A stretch of DNA of 64,000 bases from Wenyingzhuangia sp039768865 (GCF_039768865.1 NZ_JBDMZQ010000025.1), one strand, 5' to 3'. Numbered from the stretch's first letter, positions 1-8,699 are shown. Notes: generated from the sequence alone by a model not told the origin. Numbers and translations are program-made.

Positions 1-65
1 CCCGAAAAAACGAATAATGCACCTACGGCGAACTGAGAAATAATCGTCAGAATCCTCTTCATCAT
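1..65 (-). CDS. DoxX-like membrane protein, N-terminal fragment
   Basis: Only the first 21 or so codons are in the window; the gene runs off the left edge. The reading frame gives MMKRILTIISQFAVGALFVF, a positively charged start followed by a hydrophobic segment ending in Ser-Gly. This resembles the start of the DoxX/MauE-like four-helix membrane proteins (BT_3928 type) that often lie beside flavobacterial housekeeping genes. Two adjacent ATG codons (63-65 and 60-62) are possible starts. It follows the transketolase half by about 20 bases on the same strand, so it is probably cotranscribed. The family call rests on a short stretch and is tentative. Confidence 0.5.
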   Translation of the reverse strand, partial: MMKRILTIISQFAVGALFVFS

Positions 66-86
66 TTTTATGCTTTTCAAAGTATT

Positions 87-1058
87 TTAAGCTCTGTTGA
101 TCACCTTTTTTGAAGCTGTGACAATAGCTGCAGCATTTAAGTTGTATTTTTCCATCAATTGTGCAGGGGTACCAGATTCTCCAAAAGTATCTTTTGTTCC
201 TACAAATTCTTGTGGTACGGGTTTGTTTGTGGCTAGTGCTCTGGCTACGCTTTCACCAAGTCCCCCAATAATATTGTGTTCTTCTGCGGTAACTACACAA
301 CCAGTCTTGCTTACAGACTTTATAATTAATTCTTCGTCTAGAGGTTTGATTGTGTGTATGTTGATTACTTCTGCAGTTATTCCTTGTTTTTCTAATTCTT
401 CTGCAGCTTGAAGTGCTTCCCATACAAGATGTCCAGTAGCAACGATGGTAACATCATTTCCTTCGGTCATTTGAATTCCTTTACCTATAACAAATTTGTT
501 ATCATGATCATTGTCTGAGAATTTAGGCATGAAAATAGGAACTACGGGTCTACCAAAACGTAAATAAACAGGACCTTCATGTTCTGCAATTGCTATGGTA
601 GCAGCTTCTGTTTGGTTGTAGTCACAAGTATTGATTACGGTCATCCCTGGAATCATTTTCATCAACCCCAAATCTTCTAATATTTGATGAGTTGCTCCAT
701 CTTCACCTAAGGTTAGACCTGCATGTGACGCACAAATTTTTACATTTTTGTCAGAATAGGCAATAGACTGTCTTATTTGATCATATACACGACCTGTTGA
801 GAAAGCGGCAAAAGTTCCTGTAAAAGGAATTTTTCCACCGATAGTTAAACCTGCTGCAATTCCCATCATGTTAGCTTCTGCGATACCAATCTGGAAAAAT
901 CTTTCTGGATTCTCTTTAATAAATTCATTCATTTTTAATGAACCAATTAAATCAGCACATAGTGCCACTACATTTGGATTAGTTCTTCCTAAGTGAGCCA
1001 AACCAGCACCAAAACCAGAACGAGTATCTTTTTTCTCGGAGTATGTATATTTTTTCAT
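87..1058 (-). CDS. Transketolase, C-terminal subunit of a split enzyme
   Basis: This 323-residue protein matches the second half of a transketolase split into two chains: the pyrimidine-binding domain and the C-terminal domain. The thiamine-activating glutamate is visible in GIAEANM (Glu61), and the conserved HAGLTLGEDGATHQ loop follows at about residues 112-125. With an N-terminal partner of about 280 residues it would form the ThDP enzyme of the non-oxidative pentose phosphate pathway. The expected partner is not next to it: the neighbour upstream is maf. A perfect -7 box (1085-1092) lies between the two, so this half appears to have its own promoter. The start codon sits about 27 bases after that box. 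Confidence 0.88.
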   Translation of the reverse strand: MKKYTYSEKKDTRSGFGAGLAHLGRTNPNVVALCADLIGSLKMNEFIKENPERFFQIGIAEANMMGIAAGLTIGGKIPFTGTFAAFSTGRVYDQIRQSIAYSDKNVKICASHAGLTLGEDGATHQILEDLGLMKMIPGMTVINTCDYNQTEAATIAIAEHEGPVYLRFGRPVVPIFMPKFSDNDHDNKFVIGKGIQMTEGNDVTIVATGHLVWEALQAAEELEKQGITAEVINIHTIKPLDEELIIKSVSKTGCVVTAEEHNIIGGLGESVARALATNKPVPQEFVGTKDTFGESGTPAQLMEKYNLNAAAIVTASKKVINRA

Positions 1059-1084
1059 TTTACAGTTCTAACATTGTTTGTCGG

Positions 1085-1092
1085 CAAAAGTA
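1085..1092 (-). promoter_or_regulatory. -7 promoter box of the transketolase half
   Basis: The minus strand reads TACTTTTG, a perfect TAnnTTTG. It lies in the gap between maf and the transketolase half and implies a leader of about 20 bases. No clear -33 TTTG is visible. Confidence 0.55.
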
Positions 1093-1120
1093 ATAATTTT
1101 ATGCGGTTAGAGGAATAATA

Positions 1121-1696
1121 TTAAAAGTTTTTAAGTTCATTGTATAATTTCTCTGCAGGTAGTCCAACAACATTAGCATAACTTCCCTCAATCTTAGTAA
1201 CTCCTATCAAGCCAATCCACTCTTGTATCCCGTAACCTCCGGCTTTGTCGTACGGCTTATAGTTTTCTATGTAATAGTTTATTTCTTCTGAGGTTAGTTG
1301 TTTAAAATACACTATCGTTTTGTCTGTGAATATTTTCTTTTTTTTAGTGGTAGCCAAACAAACTGATGTGATTACTTGATGGCTACTGCCAGATAATTCT
1401 GATAACATTTGATAAGCTTCAACATGATCTTTTGGCTTCTCCAAGGCTTTGTTTTTTGACCACACTATGGTGTCTGCTGTAATTAATAACTCTTGGGCTG
1501 TTAATTGTATGGCTTTGCATTTGAGATCAGCTAAGAACTCTGTAATTTCTTCTTCTTTGTATTTTTCAGGATAAACTTCCGGTGTGTCAATGGTTCTACT
1601 TTCAAAGGAGATGTTTAATTCTTTCAAAAATTGCTTTCTTCTGGGTGATTTTGACCCTAAGATCACATGATGTTTTCGTAAAATATTTTCTAGCAT
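1121..1696 (-). CDS. maf: Maf-family nucleoside triphosphate pyrophosphatase
   Basis: The 191-residue protein opens with LGSKSPRR (residues 13-20), the Maf nucleotide-binding signature. It has the catalytic Asp75 in ITADTIVW and the later DKAGGYGIQ motif (150-158). Maf enzymes hydrolyse non-canonical or methylated nucleoside triphosphates such as dTTP/UTP or m7GTP, limiting their incorporation into nucleic acids; the exact substrate cannot be read here. It follows the UbiA gene by three bases on the same strand and ends the operon barrel-smpB-ubiA-maf. Confidence 0.93.
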   Translation of the reverse strand: MLENILRKHHVILGSKSPRRKQFLKELNISFESRTIDTPEVYPEKYKEEEITEFLADLKCKAIQLTAQELLITADTIVWSKNKALEKPKDHVEAYQMLSELSGSSHQVITSVCLATTKKKKIFTDKTIVYFKQLTSEEINYYIENYKPYDKAGGYGIQEWIGLIGVTKIEGSYANVVGLPAEKLYNELKNF

Positions 1697-1699
1697 AGT

Positions 1700-2557
1700 T
1701 TATGATATTTTTATTAAGGCAATACTTAGAATTCCAAACACAACAATCAGCTTCAGTATCTTGCTAATTTTTGAAAAATGCTGCCTTTCAAAACATTTAT
1801 GTAAACGGTTAAAAATGTAGCATAAAGGCAGTATTAAAGTGATGAAAATATAACATTTTAAGAGGGTGTTTACAGATAAATACATAATCACTATTAACAC
1901 TGTTGTTGTTAGCAAAAGAATTCCCTGTATGATGTGTACAGTAGTTCTTGTCCCCATTGTTATTGGTGTAGTTTTTAAGTTTGCTTTCTTGTCTCCCTTG
2001 ATGTCTTCAATGTCTTTGATCATTTCTCTGGCCCAATTGATTAAAAATGCTAAAAGTGAATAAATTAGGAGTGTTAGATTTTGGTCAGAGGAACTAGGAA
2101 TGATTAGTAAAAAGAATAATAATGAAATGCTTGTGAATGAAGCAATCACTAAATTGCCAAGCATTGGTGTACCTTTTAGCGTACTGCTGTAAATATGAAG
2201 TAAGGCAATGACAAAAATACCATAGGCAGTAAAAGTGTAATTTTGAAGTAAGTAACTACCATAGATAGTCAATATCAATCCTATTGAATTCAATAAATAG
2301 TAAGTTTGGTGTGCTTTTTTGAAACTAATTATCTTTGGTATAAGAACCTTTTGTGGTTTGTTTGTTTTGTCTGGTATGATATCAAAAATATCATTGATGA
2401 TGTTCCCGCTGGCAGCAAAACAAAAAGTACACACAATATAAATCAACACAGGAAACGTAAACTGATCTTTGGAGAATATACTCAAAACCATGAAGATTTG
2501 ACTCAAACAGATCAATACAAGGTTTTTCCATCTCATCAATTTAAGTAAGGAAAACAT
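1700..2557 (-). CDS. UbiA-family prenyltransferase
   Basis: A 285-residue polytopic membrane protein with the two aspartate-rich motifs of UbiA prenyltransferases. The first is NDIFDIIPDKTNKP (Asn55, Asp56, Asp59, Asp63, Asn66). The second is KDIEDIKGDKKAN (Asp182, Asp185, Asp189). These bind the Mg-diphosphate of the prenyl donor. Flavobacterial relatives are usually annotated as geranylgeranylglycerol-phosphate geranylgeranyltransferase-like; the acceptor cannot be read from sequence. The start codon directly follows the smpB stop without a gap, indicating translational coupling. Confidence 0.88.
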   Translation of the reverse strand: MFSLLKLMRWKNLVLICLSQIFMVLSIFSKDQFTFPVLIYIVCTFCFAASGNIINDIFDIIPDKTNKPQKVLIPKIISFKKAHQTYYLLNSIGLILTIYGSYLLQNYTFTAYGIFVIALLHIYSSTLKGTPMLGNLVIASFTSISLLFFLLIIPSSSDQNLTLLIYSLLAFLINWAREMIKDIEDIKGDKKANLKTTPITMGTRTTVHIIQGILLLTTTVLIVIMYLSVNTLLKCYIFITLILPLCYIFNRLHKCFERQHFSKISKILKLIVVFGILSIALIKIS

Positions 2558-3013
2558 CTAGTAAGATTTTTTAATACGATCTAATGAAATTTTATGATCT
2601 CGATCTTTAATGGTTTGTCGTTTGTCATATAGTTTTTTTCCTCTACATAGCGCTATTTCTAATTTAGCTAATCCTTTATCATTAATAAACATTCTTAAAG
2701 GTACGATGGTCAGACCACCTGTTTGTACCTCCTTATTTAGTTTTTTTAACTCTTTTTTATTGAGCAATAATTTTCGAGCACTTTTAGGTTTGTGATTGTA
2801 TGCGTTTCCATATAAATATTCTTCGATAAACATATTGATGGAGAATAATTCTCCTTGTTCGTTAAACTCACAAAAACTATCTGTTATTCTTGCTTTACTG
2901 AGTCGAATTGATTTTATTTCGGTTCCAGTTAACACCATTCCAGCTACATACTTGTCTAGAATTTCATACTCAAATCGAGCTCTTTTATTTTGAATGTTTA
3001 TTTTCTTCTGCAT
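2558..3013 (-). CDS. smpB: SsrA-binding protein SmpB
   Basis: SmpB binds tmRNA and brings it to stalled ribosomes for trans-translation. The 151-residue protein has the family core (VAGMVLTGTEIKSIR, residues 24-38) and the basic C-terminal tail KKLYDKRQTIKDRD that inserts into the empty mRNA channel. Length is normal for the family. It sits 10 bases downstream of the small barrel-like gene and abuts the prenyltransferase. The tmRNA gene itself was not seen in this window. Confidence 0.96.
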   Translation of the reverse strand: MQKKINIQNKRARFEYEILDKYVAGMVLTGTEIKSIRLSKARITDSFCEFNEQGELFSINMFIEEYLYGNAYNHKPKSARKLLLNKKELKKLNKEVQTGGLTIVPLRMFINDKGLAKLEIALCRGKKLYDKRQTIKDRDHKISLDRIKKSY

Positions 3014-3023
3014 GAGTATTTAA

Positions 3024-3464
3024 TTATAATTCGTTGATCCTATAGCGAATGTTAATTCCAAAACTAAGGAGGTCGAGTGAAGTTTTGGTAATAATGTTTA
3101 ATTGTGGACTCCAATCTAGACCCAAAGTGATGGGAGTTTCTTTAAAAAGATATTCAATACCGGTTTCTCCATTTAATCCTAATACAAAAGGACTACCTAT
3201 GAATGTATTGACACCCACACCAAAATAATATTGAAAGTTAGATTGAATAGCATCTAGAGATTTTACTTTGAAGTCATAAATTAAGTTGGCTCCAATTCCA
3301 TTTCCAAAAGTAATGTAACCATGTAACCGGGTTAGGTCTTCAAAGTTTACAATACCATCAATAGCAACACTATTGTTTCCAAAATCTCCAAACCTTATTC
3401 CTATCTCTTGGGCGAAAGAATTACGCCAGGGAAAGAAAAGAAATAAGAAAATTAATTTTTTCAT
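3024..3464 (-). CDS. Small predicted outer membrane beta-barrel protein
   Basis: This 146-residue protein has a signal peptide (hydrophobic residues 4-12, cleavage probably after SFA at 16-18). Amphipathic, glycine-rich strands follow, alternating polar and hydrophobic residues (for example LHGYITFGNG and FGVGVNTFIG), as in small outer membrane barrels. I do not recognise a named family. It is the first gene of the smpB-ubiA-maf operon. A perfect -7 box (3477-3484 on this strand) lies just before it. Confidence 0.7.
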   Translation of the reverse strand: MKKLIFLFLFFPWRNSFAQEIGIRFGDFGNNSVAIDGIVNFEDLTRLHGYITFGNGIGANLIYDFKVKSLDAIQSNFQYYFGVGVNTFIGSPFVLGLNGETGIEYLFKETPITLGLDWSPQLNIITKTSLDLLSFGINIRYRINEL

Positions 3465-3476
3465 GATATTTTTTTA

Positions 3477-3484
3477 CAAAAATA
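3477..3484 (-). promoter_or_regulatory. -7 promoter box of the smpB operon
   Basis: The minus strand reads TATTTTTG, a perfect TAnnTTTG box, 12 bases before the start codon at 3464. No clear -33 element is visible at the usual distance. Confidence 0.5.
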
Positions 3485-3557
3485 CAAGATTACTTTTAGA
3501 TTGTCATACAACAGCTAAAGTCTTTGCATAGGGTTCTGTTTCTCCAACAGTATTTAA

Positions 3558-3591
3558 CCTGACTTATGCTAGTATAGCATTACTTGTCAGG
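3558..3591. repeat. Two-stage hairpin in an intergenic region
   Basis: CCTGAC (3558-3563) pairs with GTCAGG (3586-3591). Inside it, ATGCTA (3566-3571) pairs with TAGCAT (3575-3580) around a GTA loop. A second small inverted repeat, CTGTT/AACAG, lies at 3536-3550. The 3485-3640 stretch between the two divergent promoters has no gene. The hairpin is not followed by a T-run, so it is not an ordinary terminator. Confidence 0.5.
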
Positions 3592-3655
3592 GTATAAGTG
3601 AACGAAATAAAAAATAAACTAACAAAATCTTTAGTGTACAGTTGGGTTTCTTTTG

Positions 3656-3663
3656 TAGTTTTG
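3656..3663 (+). promoter_or_regulatory. -7 promoter box of the ABC-F gene
   Basis: TAGTTTTG is a perfect TAnnTTTG box, 18 bases before the ATG at 3682. Transcription from here would exclude the in-frame GTG at 3598, which fixes the start of the gene. Confidence 0.6.
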
Positions 3664-3681
3664 TCCCTTCAATTTTTTAAT

Positions 3682-5313
3682 ATGATTTCTGTAGATAATT
3701 TAGCAGTTGAGTTTAGTGGGCATACCCTTTTTAGTGAAGTGTCTTTTGTGATTAATGAAAATGACAAAATTGCGTTGATGGGTAAAAATGGGGCAGGTAA
3801 GTCAACAATGATGAAGATTATTGCTGGGATGCAAACCCCAACAAGAGGTGGAGTTCGTTGTCCTAAAGATACCGTGATTGCTTATTTGCCACAGCACTTG
3901 TTAATGGAAGATGATTGTACAGTAGTTGAAGAGGCTTCTAAAGCCTTTGATGAGGTGTTTTCAATGAAGTCGGAAATGGATAGTTTGAACAAGCAGCTAG
4001 AGACCAGAACCGACTATGAATCTGATGAATACATGAGCATTATTGAACGTGTGTCAGACTTAGGTGAAAAATATTATGCTCTGGATGAGGTAAATTATGA
4101 GGCAGAAGTTGAGGTTGCTTTAAAAGGTTTAGGGTTTAAACAACAAGATTTCAATAGGCCGACTTCAGAGTTTAGCGGAGGGTGGAGGATGCGAATAGAA
4201 TTGGCTAAGATTCTCTTAAAGAAACCAGACTTAATTTTGCTTGATGAACCTACCAACCATGTTGATATTGAATCTGTAATTTGGTTGGAAAATTTCTTAT
4301 TAAACAAAGCAAAAGCGGTTATTGTGATCTCTCATGATAAAGCTTTTGTAGACAATATAACGAATAGAACTTTAGAAGTCTCTATGGGTAAAGTATATGA
4401 TTATAAAGCAAATTATTCTCATTATTTAGAGTTAAGAAAAGAGCGTAGAGCCAATCAACAGAAAGCTTACGATGAACAGCAAAAAATGATAGCAGACAAC
4501 AAGCTGTACATTGAACGTTTTAAAGGGACATATTCGAAAGCATCTTCTGTAGCCTCGAGAAAAAGAATGTTAGAGAAATTAGAAATAATAGAGGTTGACG
4601 AAGTAGATACCTCGTCTCTTAGATTGCGTTTTCCCCCATCTCCTCGTTCAGGGGATTATCCAGTTAAAGTAGAAAACATGACAAAATCTTATGGAGATCA
4701 CATTGTGTTTAAAGAAGCTGATATGGCTATTGCTAGAGGTGAAAAAGTAAGTTTTGTAGGACAGAATGGACAAGGAAAATCTACTATGATTAAAGCGATT
4801 ATGGGACAGATTGATTTTGAGGGATCTTGTGGGTTAGGACACAATGCAAAAGTAGGATACTTTGCTCAAAATGAGGCATCTTTGTTAGATAATGAATTAA
4901 CTATTTTTGAGACCGTAGATAATGTAGCAGTAGGTGATATTCGTACACAAATTAAAAATATATTAGGAGCCTTCATGTTTAAAGGAGATGATATAGAGAA
5001 AAAAGTAGGGGTTTTGTCAGGAGGAGAAAAAACAAGATTGGCAATGGTAAAATTATTGCTAGAACCTGTGAATGTTCTAATTCTTGATGAACCAACAAAT
5101 CACTTAGATTTACGTTCCAAAGATGTAATTAAAGAAGCGTTACAAAATTTTGATGGTACGATGATACTCGTTTCTCACGATAGAGATTTTTTGAAAGGAC
5201 TTTCTGAAAAAGTATTTGAATTTAAAGATAGAAGAGTTATTGAGCATTTTGAAACTATTGATGCCTTTTTGGAGCGTAACCAAGTAGAAAATCTAAAAGA
5301 AATCAATTCTTAG
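3682..5313 (+). CDS. ABC-F family ATPase (ribosome-associated type)
   Basis: Soluble protein with two tandem ATP-binding cassettes and no membrane segments, typical of ABC-F proteins that act on the ribosome. Cassette 1 has Walker A GKNGAGKST (34-42), the signature SGGW (165-168) and LLDEPTNHVD. Cassette 2 has GQNGQGKST, LSGGEKTRLAM and LILDEPTNHLD. The charged linker between them is the usual ABC-F arm. It differs from the EttA protein also encoded here (52160-53851), so it belongs to another subgroup; which one I cannot say. I chose the ATG at 3682, giving 543 residues, because the promoter box lies downstream of the longer GTG start. Confidence 0.9.
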   Translation: MISVDNLAVEFSGHTLFSEVSFVINENDKIALMGKNGAGKSTMMKIIAGMQTPTRGGVRCPKDTVIAYLPQHLLMEDDCTVVEEASKAFDEVFSMKSEMDSLNKQLETRTDYESDEYMSIIERVSDLGEKYYALDEVNYEAEVEVALKGLGFKQQDFNRPTSEFSGGWRMRIELAKILLKKPDLILLDEPTNHVDIESVIWLENFLLNKAKAVIVISHDKAFVDNITNRTLEVSMGKVYDYKANYSHYLELRKERRANQQKAYDEQQKMIADNKLYIERFKGTYSKASSVASRKRMLEKLEIIEVDEVDTSSLRLRFPPSPRSGDYPVKVENMTKSYGDHIVFKEADMAIARGEKVSFVGQNGQGKSTMIKAIMGQIDFEGSCGLGHNAKVGYFAQNEASLLDNELTIFETVDNVAVGDIRTQIKNILGAFMFKGDDIEKKVGVLSGGEKTRLAMVKLLLEPVNVLILDEPTNHLDLRSKDVIKEALQNFDGTMILVSHDRDFLKGLSEKVFEFKDRRVIEHFETIDAFLERNQVENLKEINS

Positions 5314-5340
5314 GATAAACTTTCATCAAAGACAAAAAAT

Positions 5341-5363
5341 AACCATTCTATGAATGGTTTTAA
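5341..5363 (+). terminator. Terminator after the ABC-F gene
   Basis: AACCATTC (5341-5348) and GAATGGTT (5352-5359) form a perfect 8-bp stem with a TAT loop, flanked by A-rich and T-rich tracts. An ATG inside this hairpin (5350) is an unlikely start for the next gene. Confidence 0.75.
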
Positions 5364-5406
5364 ATTTTGTCATGTTGTTTCGTTTTCATTCCTTATTTTA
5401 GCTACT

Positions 5407-6354
5407 ATGAAAAAAACAAAATCATTTTTTAAATTCAACGAAAAAAAAACTTCTATTTTTTTGGTTTTTGTTTTTGGGACTTTTGTTTTTTGGTTTCTTA
5501 ATAAATTATCTAATGAGTACAGTCAGATCGTTTATTACCCCGTTCACTACACTGCTTTGTCAAATGAGTTTTTTTTTCAAGAGGATCCTCCTGAAGAGAT
5601 TGGTTTTAGGATTGCTGCTGATGGTTTTTATTTTCTAGGTGTAGCATTTTTTAAACCTGATATAGCTGTTTCTGTTCAACGCTTGAAAAGGAAAAGTAAA
5701 TATGAGTACTATTTGGTTAATGATGAATTAAAAAAGCAAGTAAGAAACTCGATAAAGAAGAATATTGAAGTTGTTGATGTCATTTCAGATACCTTATTTG
5801 TAAAGTTAGGAAAAAGGGGGAATAAGAAAATTCCTGTAATTCACGACGTAAAGATTGATTATCATCTAGGTTATAATTCTTTTTCAGGAATCAAATTGAT
5901 GCCAGATTCTATAGAAATAACAGGCCCTGAAATGCAAATTTCAAAAATAGACCGAATAAAATTAAAACTTTTCCAAGATTCAAATGTGCAACAGTCTGTT
6001 AATGAAAATATAGCGATTGTTAAGCCGAATCTTCCAAAAATTGTTTACTCCAATGAAAAAGTTAATTTAAAAATTGAGGTAGAAAAGATAACAGAAAAGA
6101 CACTAACACTTCCCCTTCATGTTATAAATAGTCCAGAAGGAGAGGAAGTTGTCGTTTATCCTAAAAATGTTCAAGTGACTTGTTTGGTTAGGCTTTCCCA
6201 ATTTAATGAAATAAAACCTTCTGATTTTTATGTGGTTTGTGATTACAGCAAAAGAACCCAAAAGCATATCAAAACTCAAATTAAGGAAATGCCTTCGATG
6301 GTTTCTAAAGTTAAGTTAAACGTAGGTAAAGTTGAATATTTAATTCTAAAATAA
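5407..6354 (+). CDS. YbbR-like domain protein
   Basis: A protein of about 315 residues with one N-terminal membrane anchor (residues about 16-33, FLVFVFGTFVFWFL) and an extracytoplasmic part that looks like tandem YbbR-type beta domains, for example the VDVISDTLFVKLGKRG and GIKLMPDSIEITGP segments. YbbR domains occur in CdaR, the partner of diadenylate cyclase, but a regulatory role here is only inference. The gene overlaps coaE by one base (TAATG), a common flavobacterial pairing. I chose the ATG at 5407 because the longer start lies in the loop of the preceding terminator. Confidence 0.75.
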   Translation: MKKTKSFFKFNEKKTSIFLVFVFGTFVFWFLNKLSNEYSQIVYYPVHYTALSNEFFFQEDPPEEIGFRIAADGFYFLGVAFFKPDIAVSVQRLKRKSKYEYYLVNDELKKQVRNSIKKNIEVVDVISDTLFVKLGKRGNKKIPVIHDVKIDYHLGYNSFSGIKLMPDSIEITGPEMQISKIDRIKLKLFQDSNVQQSVNENIAIVKPNLPKIVYSNEKVNLKIEVEKITEKTLTLPLHVINSPEGEEVVVYPKNVQVTCLVRLSQFNEIKPSDFYVVCDYSKRTQKHIKTQIKEMPSMVSKVKLNVGKVEYLILK

Positions 6355-6941
6355 TGGTTGTGGGGTTAACAGGTGGGATAGGAGCAGGAAAAACAACTGT
6401 TTTGGATCTGTTTAGAAACATCGGAGTGCCTGTTTATCAAGCTGATGTTGAAGCTAAAAAAATAATGATGAGCTCGGAGGCAGTTAAGAAGGATATCATT
6501 CGTCTTCTAGGAGAGGATGCTTATGAAAATAATCTCCCAAATAGAGCGTATATAGCTGAAAAAGTGTTTGCTGATAAGGCGCTTCTTCAGAAATTAAATG
6601 AGATTGTTCATCCTATTGTTCATTTGCATTTGAAAGCGTTTATCCTCAAGCAAGATTCTCCGTATGTAGTTTACGAAAATGCTATATTATTTGAAAACAA
6701 AAGAGAGGAGTTCTGTGATAAAGTAATTGTAGTTGTCGCAGATTTGGAGGATAGAATTACAAGAGTTGTCAATAGAGATCAAGTGAATAGGGAAGATGTG
6801 ATGAGGAGAATAAATAATCAGTGGAGTCAAGAAAAAAAAGTGAAAAGAGCAGATTATGTAATTAAAAACAATAATCGGAAGGATTTGAAGACTGAGGTCT
6901 TGACATTGCATCAAAATTTATTGGAGAGTTGTGATGTTTAG
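6354..6941 (+). CDS. coaE: Dephospho-CoA kinase
   Basis: CoaE phosphorylates the 3' hydroxyl of dephospho-CoA, the last step of coenzyme A synthesis. The 195-residue protein starts with MVVGLTGGIGAGKTT, whose P-loop spans residues 7-14. It continues with the family's VYQADVEAKKIM and the lid segment rich in Arg. Length is normal. Its ATG overlaps the stop of the YbbR-like gene, so the two are translationally coupled. Confidence 0.96.
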   Translation: MVVGLTGGIGAGKTTVLDLFRNIGVPVYQADVEAKKIMMSSEAVKKDIIRLLGEDAYENNLPNRAYIAEKVFADKALLQKLNEIVHPIVHLHLKAFILKQDSPYVVYENAILFENKREEFCDKVIVVVADLEDRITRVVNRDQVNREDVMRRINNQWSQEKKVKRADYVIKNNNRKDLKTEVLTLHQNLLESCDV

Positions 6942-6970
6942 ATTTCTCATAAAAATTAACCTCAGCCTCT

Positions 6971-6978
6971 TATATTTG
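6971..6978 (+). promoter_or_regulatory. -7 promoter box of porQ-cmk
   Basis: TATATTTG is a perfect TAnnTTTG box, 20 bases before the porQ ATG, in the 57-base gap after coaE. Confidence 0.55.
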
Positions 6979-6998
6979 TTTACAAGAAAAATTAGATA

Positions 6999-8006
6999 AT
7001 GAAATATATTTTTTTTACACTTTTTGTATTTTTTTCCAGCGGTTTGTTTTCTCAAACTGGAGGCGAAACTTTATTTGCATTTTTAAACACACCTACTTCA
7101 GCAAAGCAAATAGCATTAGGAGGTGTGACACTAACTTCTAGAGATGATGTGTCACAAACCCTTTGGAATCCTTCTTCAGTAAATCCTAAAATGGATAATG
7201 ATGTTTCTTTGAATTATGTAAATTATATTTCAGGAATCAATGTAGGTTCTTTTTCATATGCAAAAGCTATTGATCCAAAATATGGAGTTGCATTTTTAGG
7301 AATTCAATATTTCAATTATGGAGATTTTGAAAGAACAGAGGCAACTGGACCCACTGTTTTGGGAAGTTTTACTGCTCGAGATGTTTCCTTTAATTTCGGC
7401 TATGGTTATCATCTTGAGTCGGTTTCTATAGGAGCCTCAATAAAATATGTTTCTTCTATTATTGATACCTATACATCGACGGCATTATTATACGATATTG
7501 GGATTACTTACATCGATCCTTTGAAACCGTTTTTGATGTCTTTAGTCCTAAGAAATTCTGGAAGCCAACTGACAAGTTATATCAATCATGAAGAGTTGAT
7601 TCGAAATAATGTTATTTTATCGGTTGAGTATAGATTAGAGCATGTGCCCATCAAAATATATGGGGCCATTGATGAATTGAATAATTGGGAAATTAGCACT
7701 TCAAACCCATCTAGGTCAGTGACAGATTTGGACAACACGGTAAAAGAAGAGTCTATCAATGACTTTCAGAATGCTTTAAGACATCTATCTCTTGGAGCAG
7801 AGTTATGGCCCAAGAGACTTATAAGTGTTAGATTAGGGTACAATCATCGTAAATCTCAAGAATATCAACTTAATGAAATTAGAACAAAAGCAGGTCTATC
7901 TTATGGTTTCGGGTTCAATACAAAGCATTTGAGATTTGATTACGCTTTTGCTAAGTTTCAAGAAGGAGCAAAATACAGCACATTTGGATTAACAGTACAC
8001 TTATAA
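6999..8006 (+). CDS. porQ: Type IX secretion system protein PorQ
   Basis: PorQ is an outer membrane component of the type IX secretion system, in the PorV-like barrel family, and works with PorZ in attaching cargo at the cell surface. The 335-residue protein has a signal peptide (1-18, ending GLFSQ) and the diagnostic GGETLFAFLNTPTSAKQIALGG segment (split here as residues about 21-42). Beta-strand-rich sequence follows and ends in an aromatic/hydrophobic C-terminus. It is followed after three bases by cmk, the order usual in flavobacteria. It marks the organism as one using type IX secretion, although the other secretion genes are outside this window. Confidence 0.9.
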   Translation: MKYIFFTLFVFFSSGLFSQTGGETLFAFLNTPTSAKQIALGGVTLTSRDDVSQTLWNPSSVNPKMDNDVSLNYVNYISGINVGSFSYAKAIDPKYGVAFLGIQYFNYGDFERTEATGPTVLGSFTARDVSFNFGYGYHLESVSIGASIKYVSSIIDTYTSTALLYDIGITYIDPLKPFLMSLVLRNSGSQLTSYINHEELIRNNVILSVEYRLEHVPIKIYGAIDELNNWEISTSNPSRSVTDLDNTVKEESINDFQNALRHLSLGAELWPKRLISVRLGYNHRKSQEYQLNEIRTKAGLSYGFGFNTKHLRFDYAFAKFQEGAKYSTFGLTVHL

Positions 8007-8009
8007 TTT

Positions 8010-8699
8010 ATGAAATTAAAAATCACCATTGCAATTGATGGCTTCTCGTCAACAGGAAAAAGTACCGTCGCAAAACAACTAGCAAAGCATTTAGGTTATA
8101 TATATGTTGACACAGGTGCAATGTACAGGGCAGTAGCCTTGTTTGCTTTACAGCAGAATTTTTTGGTAAATGGCGAAATAAATAATCATGATTTAATTGA
8201 ACATTTAGACGATGTTATCATTGATTTTAAGTACAATCCACAATTAGGCTTTTCGGAGGTATATTTAAATAGAGTTAACGTTGAGCATAAGATTAGAGGA
8301 ATGGAAGTTTCTTCTTATGTAAGTAAGGTTGCCTCTATCTCAGAGGTGAGAAAAAAATTAGTTGCCTTACAACAAGAATTAGGGAAATCCAAAGGAGTCG
8401 TCATGGATGGTAGAGATATAGGGACTGTCGTTTTTCCTAATGCTGAATTAAAGTTGTTTATGACTGCAGATGCAGAAATAAGAGCCAAGAGAAGGTTTGA
8501 TGAACTGAAATCTAAAGAGACCATTCAAGTTACTTATGAAGAAGTTTATAGGAATGTTGTAGAGCGAGACAGATTAGATAGAACAAGAGCCGATTCCCCA
8601 CTTGTGAAGGCAAATGATGCTATAGAGATAGACAATTCAAATTTGTCTAGAGAGGATCAGTTTGAAAAGATTTTAAACTTGGTTAAAAAAATAGTTTAA
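8010..8699 (+). CDS. cmk: (d)CMP kinase
   Basis: Cytidylate kinase phosphorylates CMP and dCMP with ATP. The 229-residue protein has the P-loop GFSSTGKST (11-19), the nucleotide-binding YVDTGAMYRA, and the MDGRDIGTVVFP motif. It is cotranscribed with porQ. The stop codon overlaps the convergent queE stop: the four bases 8696-8699 (TTAA) serve both. Confidence 0.95.
   Translation: MKLKITIAIDGFSSTGKSTVAKQLAKHLGYIYVDTGAMYRAVALFALQQNFLVNGEINNHDLIEHLDDVIIDFKYNPQLGFSEVYLNRVNVEHKIRGMEVSSYVSKVASISEVRKKLVALQQELGKSKGVVMDGRDIGTVVFPNAELKLFMTADAEIRAKRRFDELKSKETIQVTYEEVYRNVVERDRLDRTRADSPLVKANDAIEIDNSNLSREDQFEKILNLVKKIV

Noticed and set aside
3316..3332. TAACC/GGTTA repeat resembling an operator
   Set aside because: It is inside the coding sequence of the barrel-like protein and has one base between the arms.
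3598..3681. GTG-started N-terminal extension of the ABC-F protein
   Set aside because: A perfect promoter box lies at 3656-3663 within it, and the extension has no counterpart in the family.
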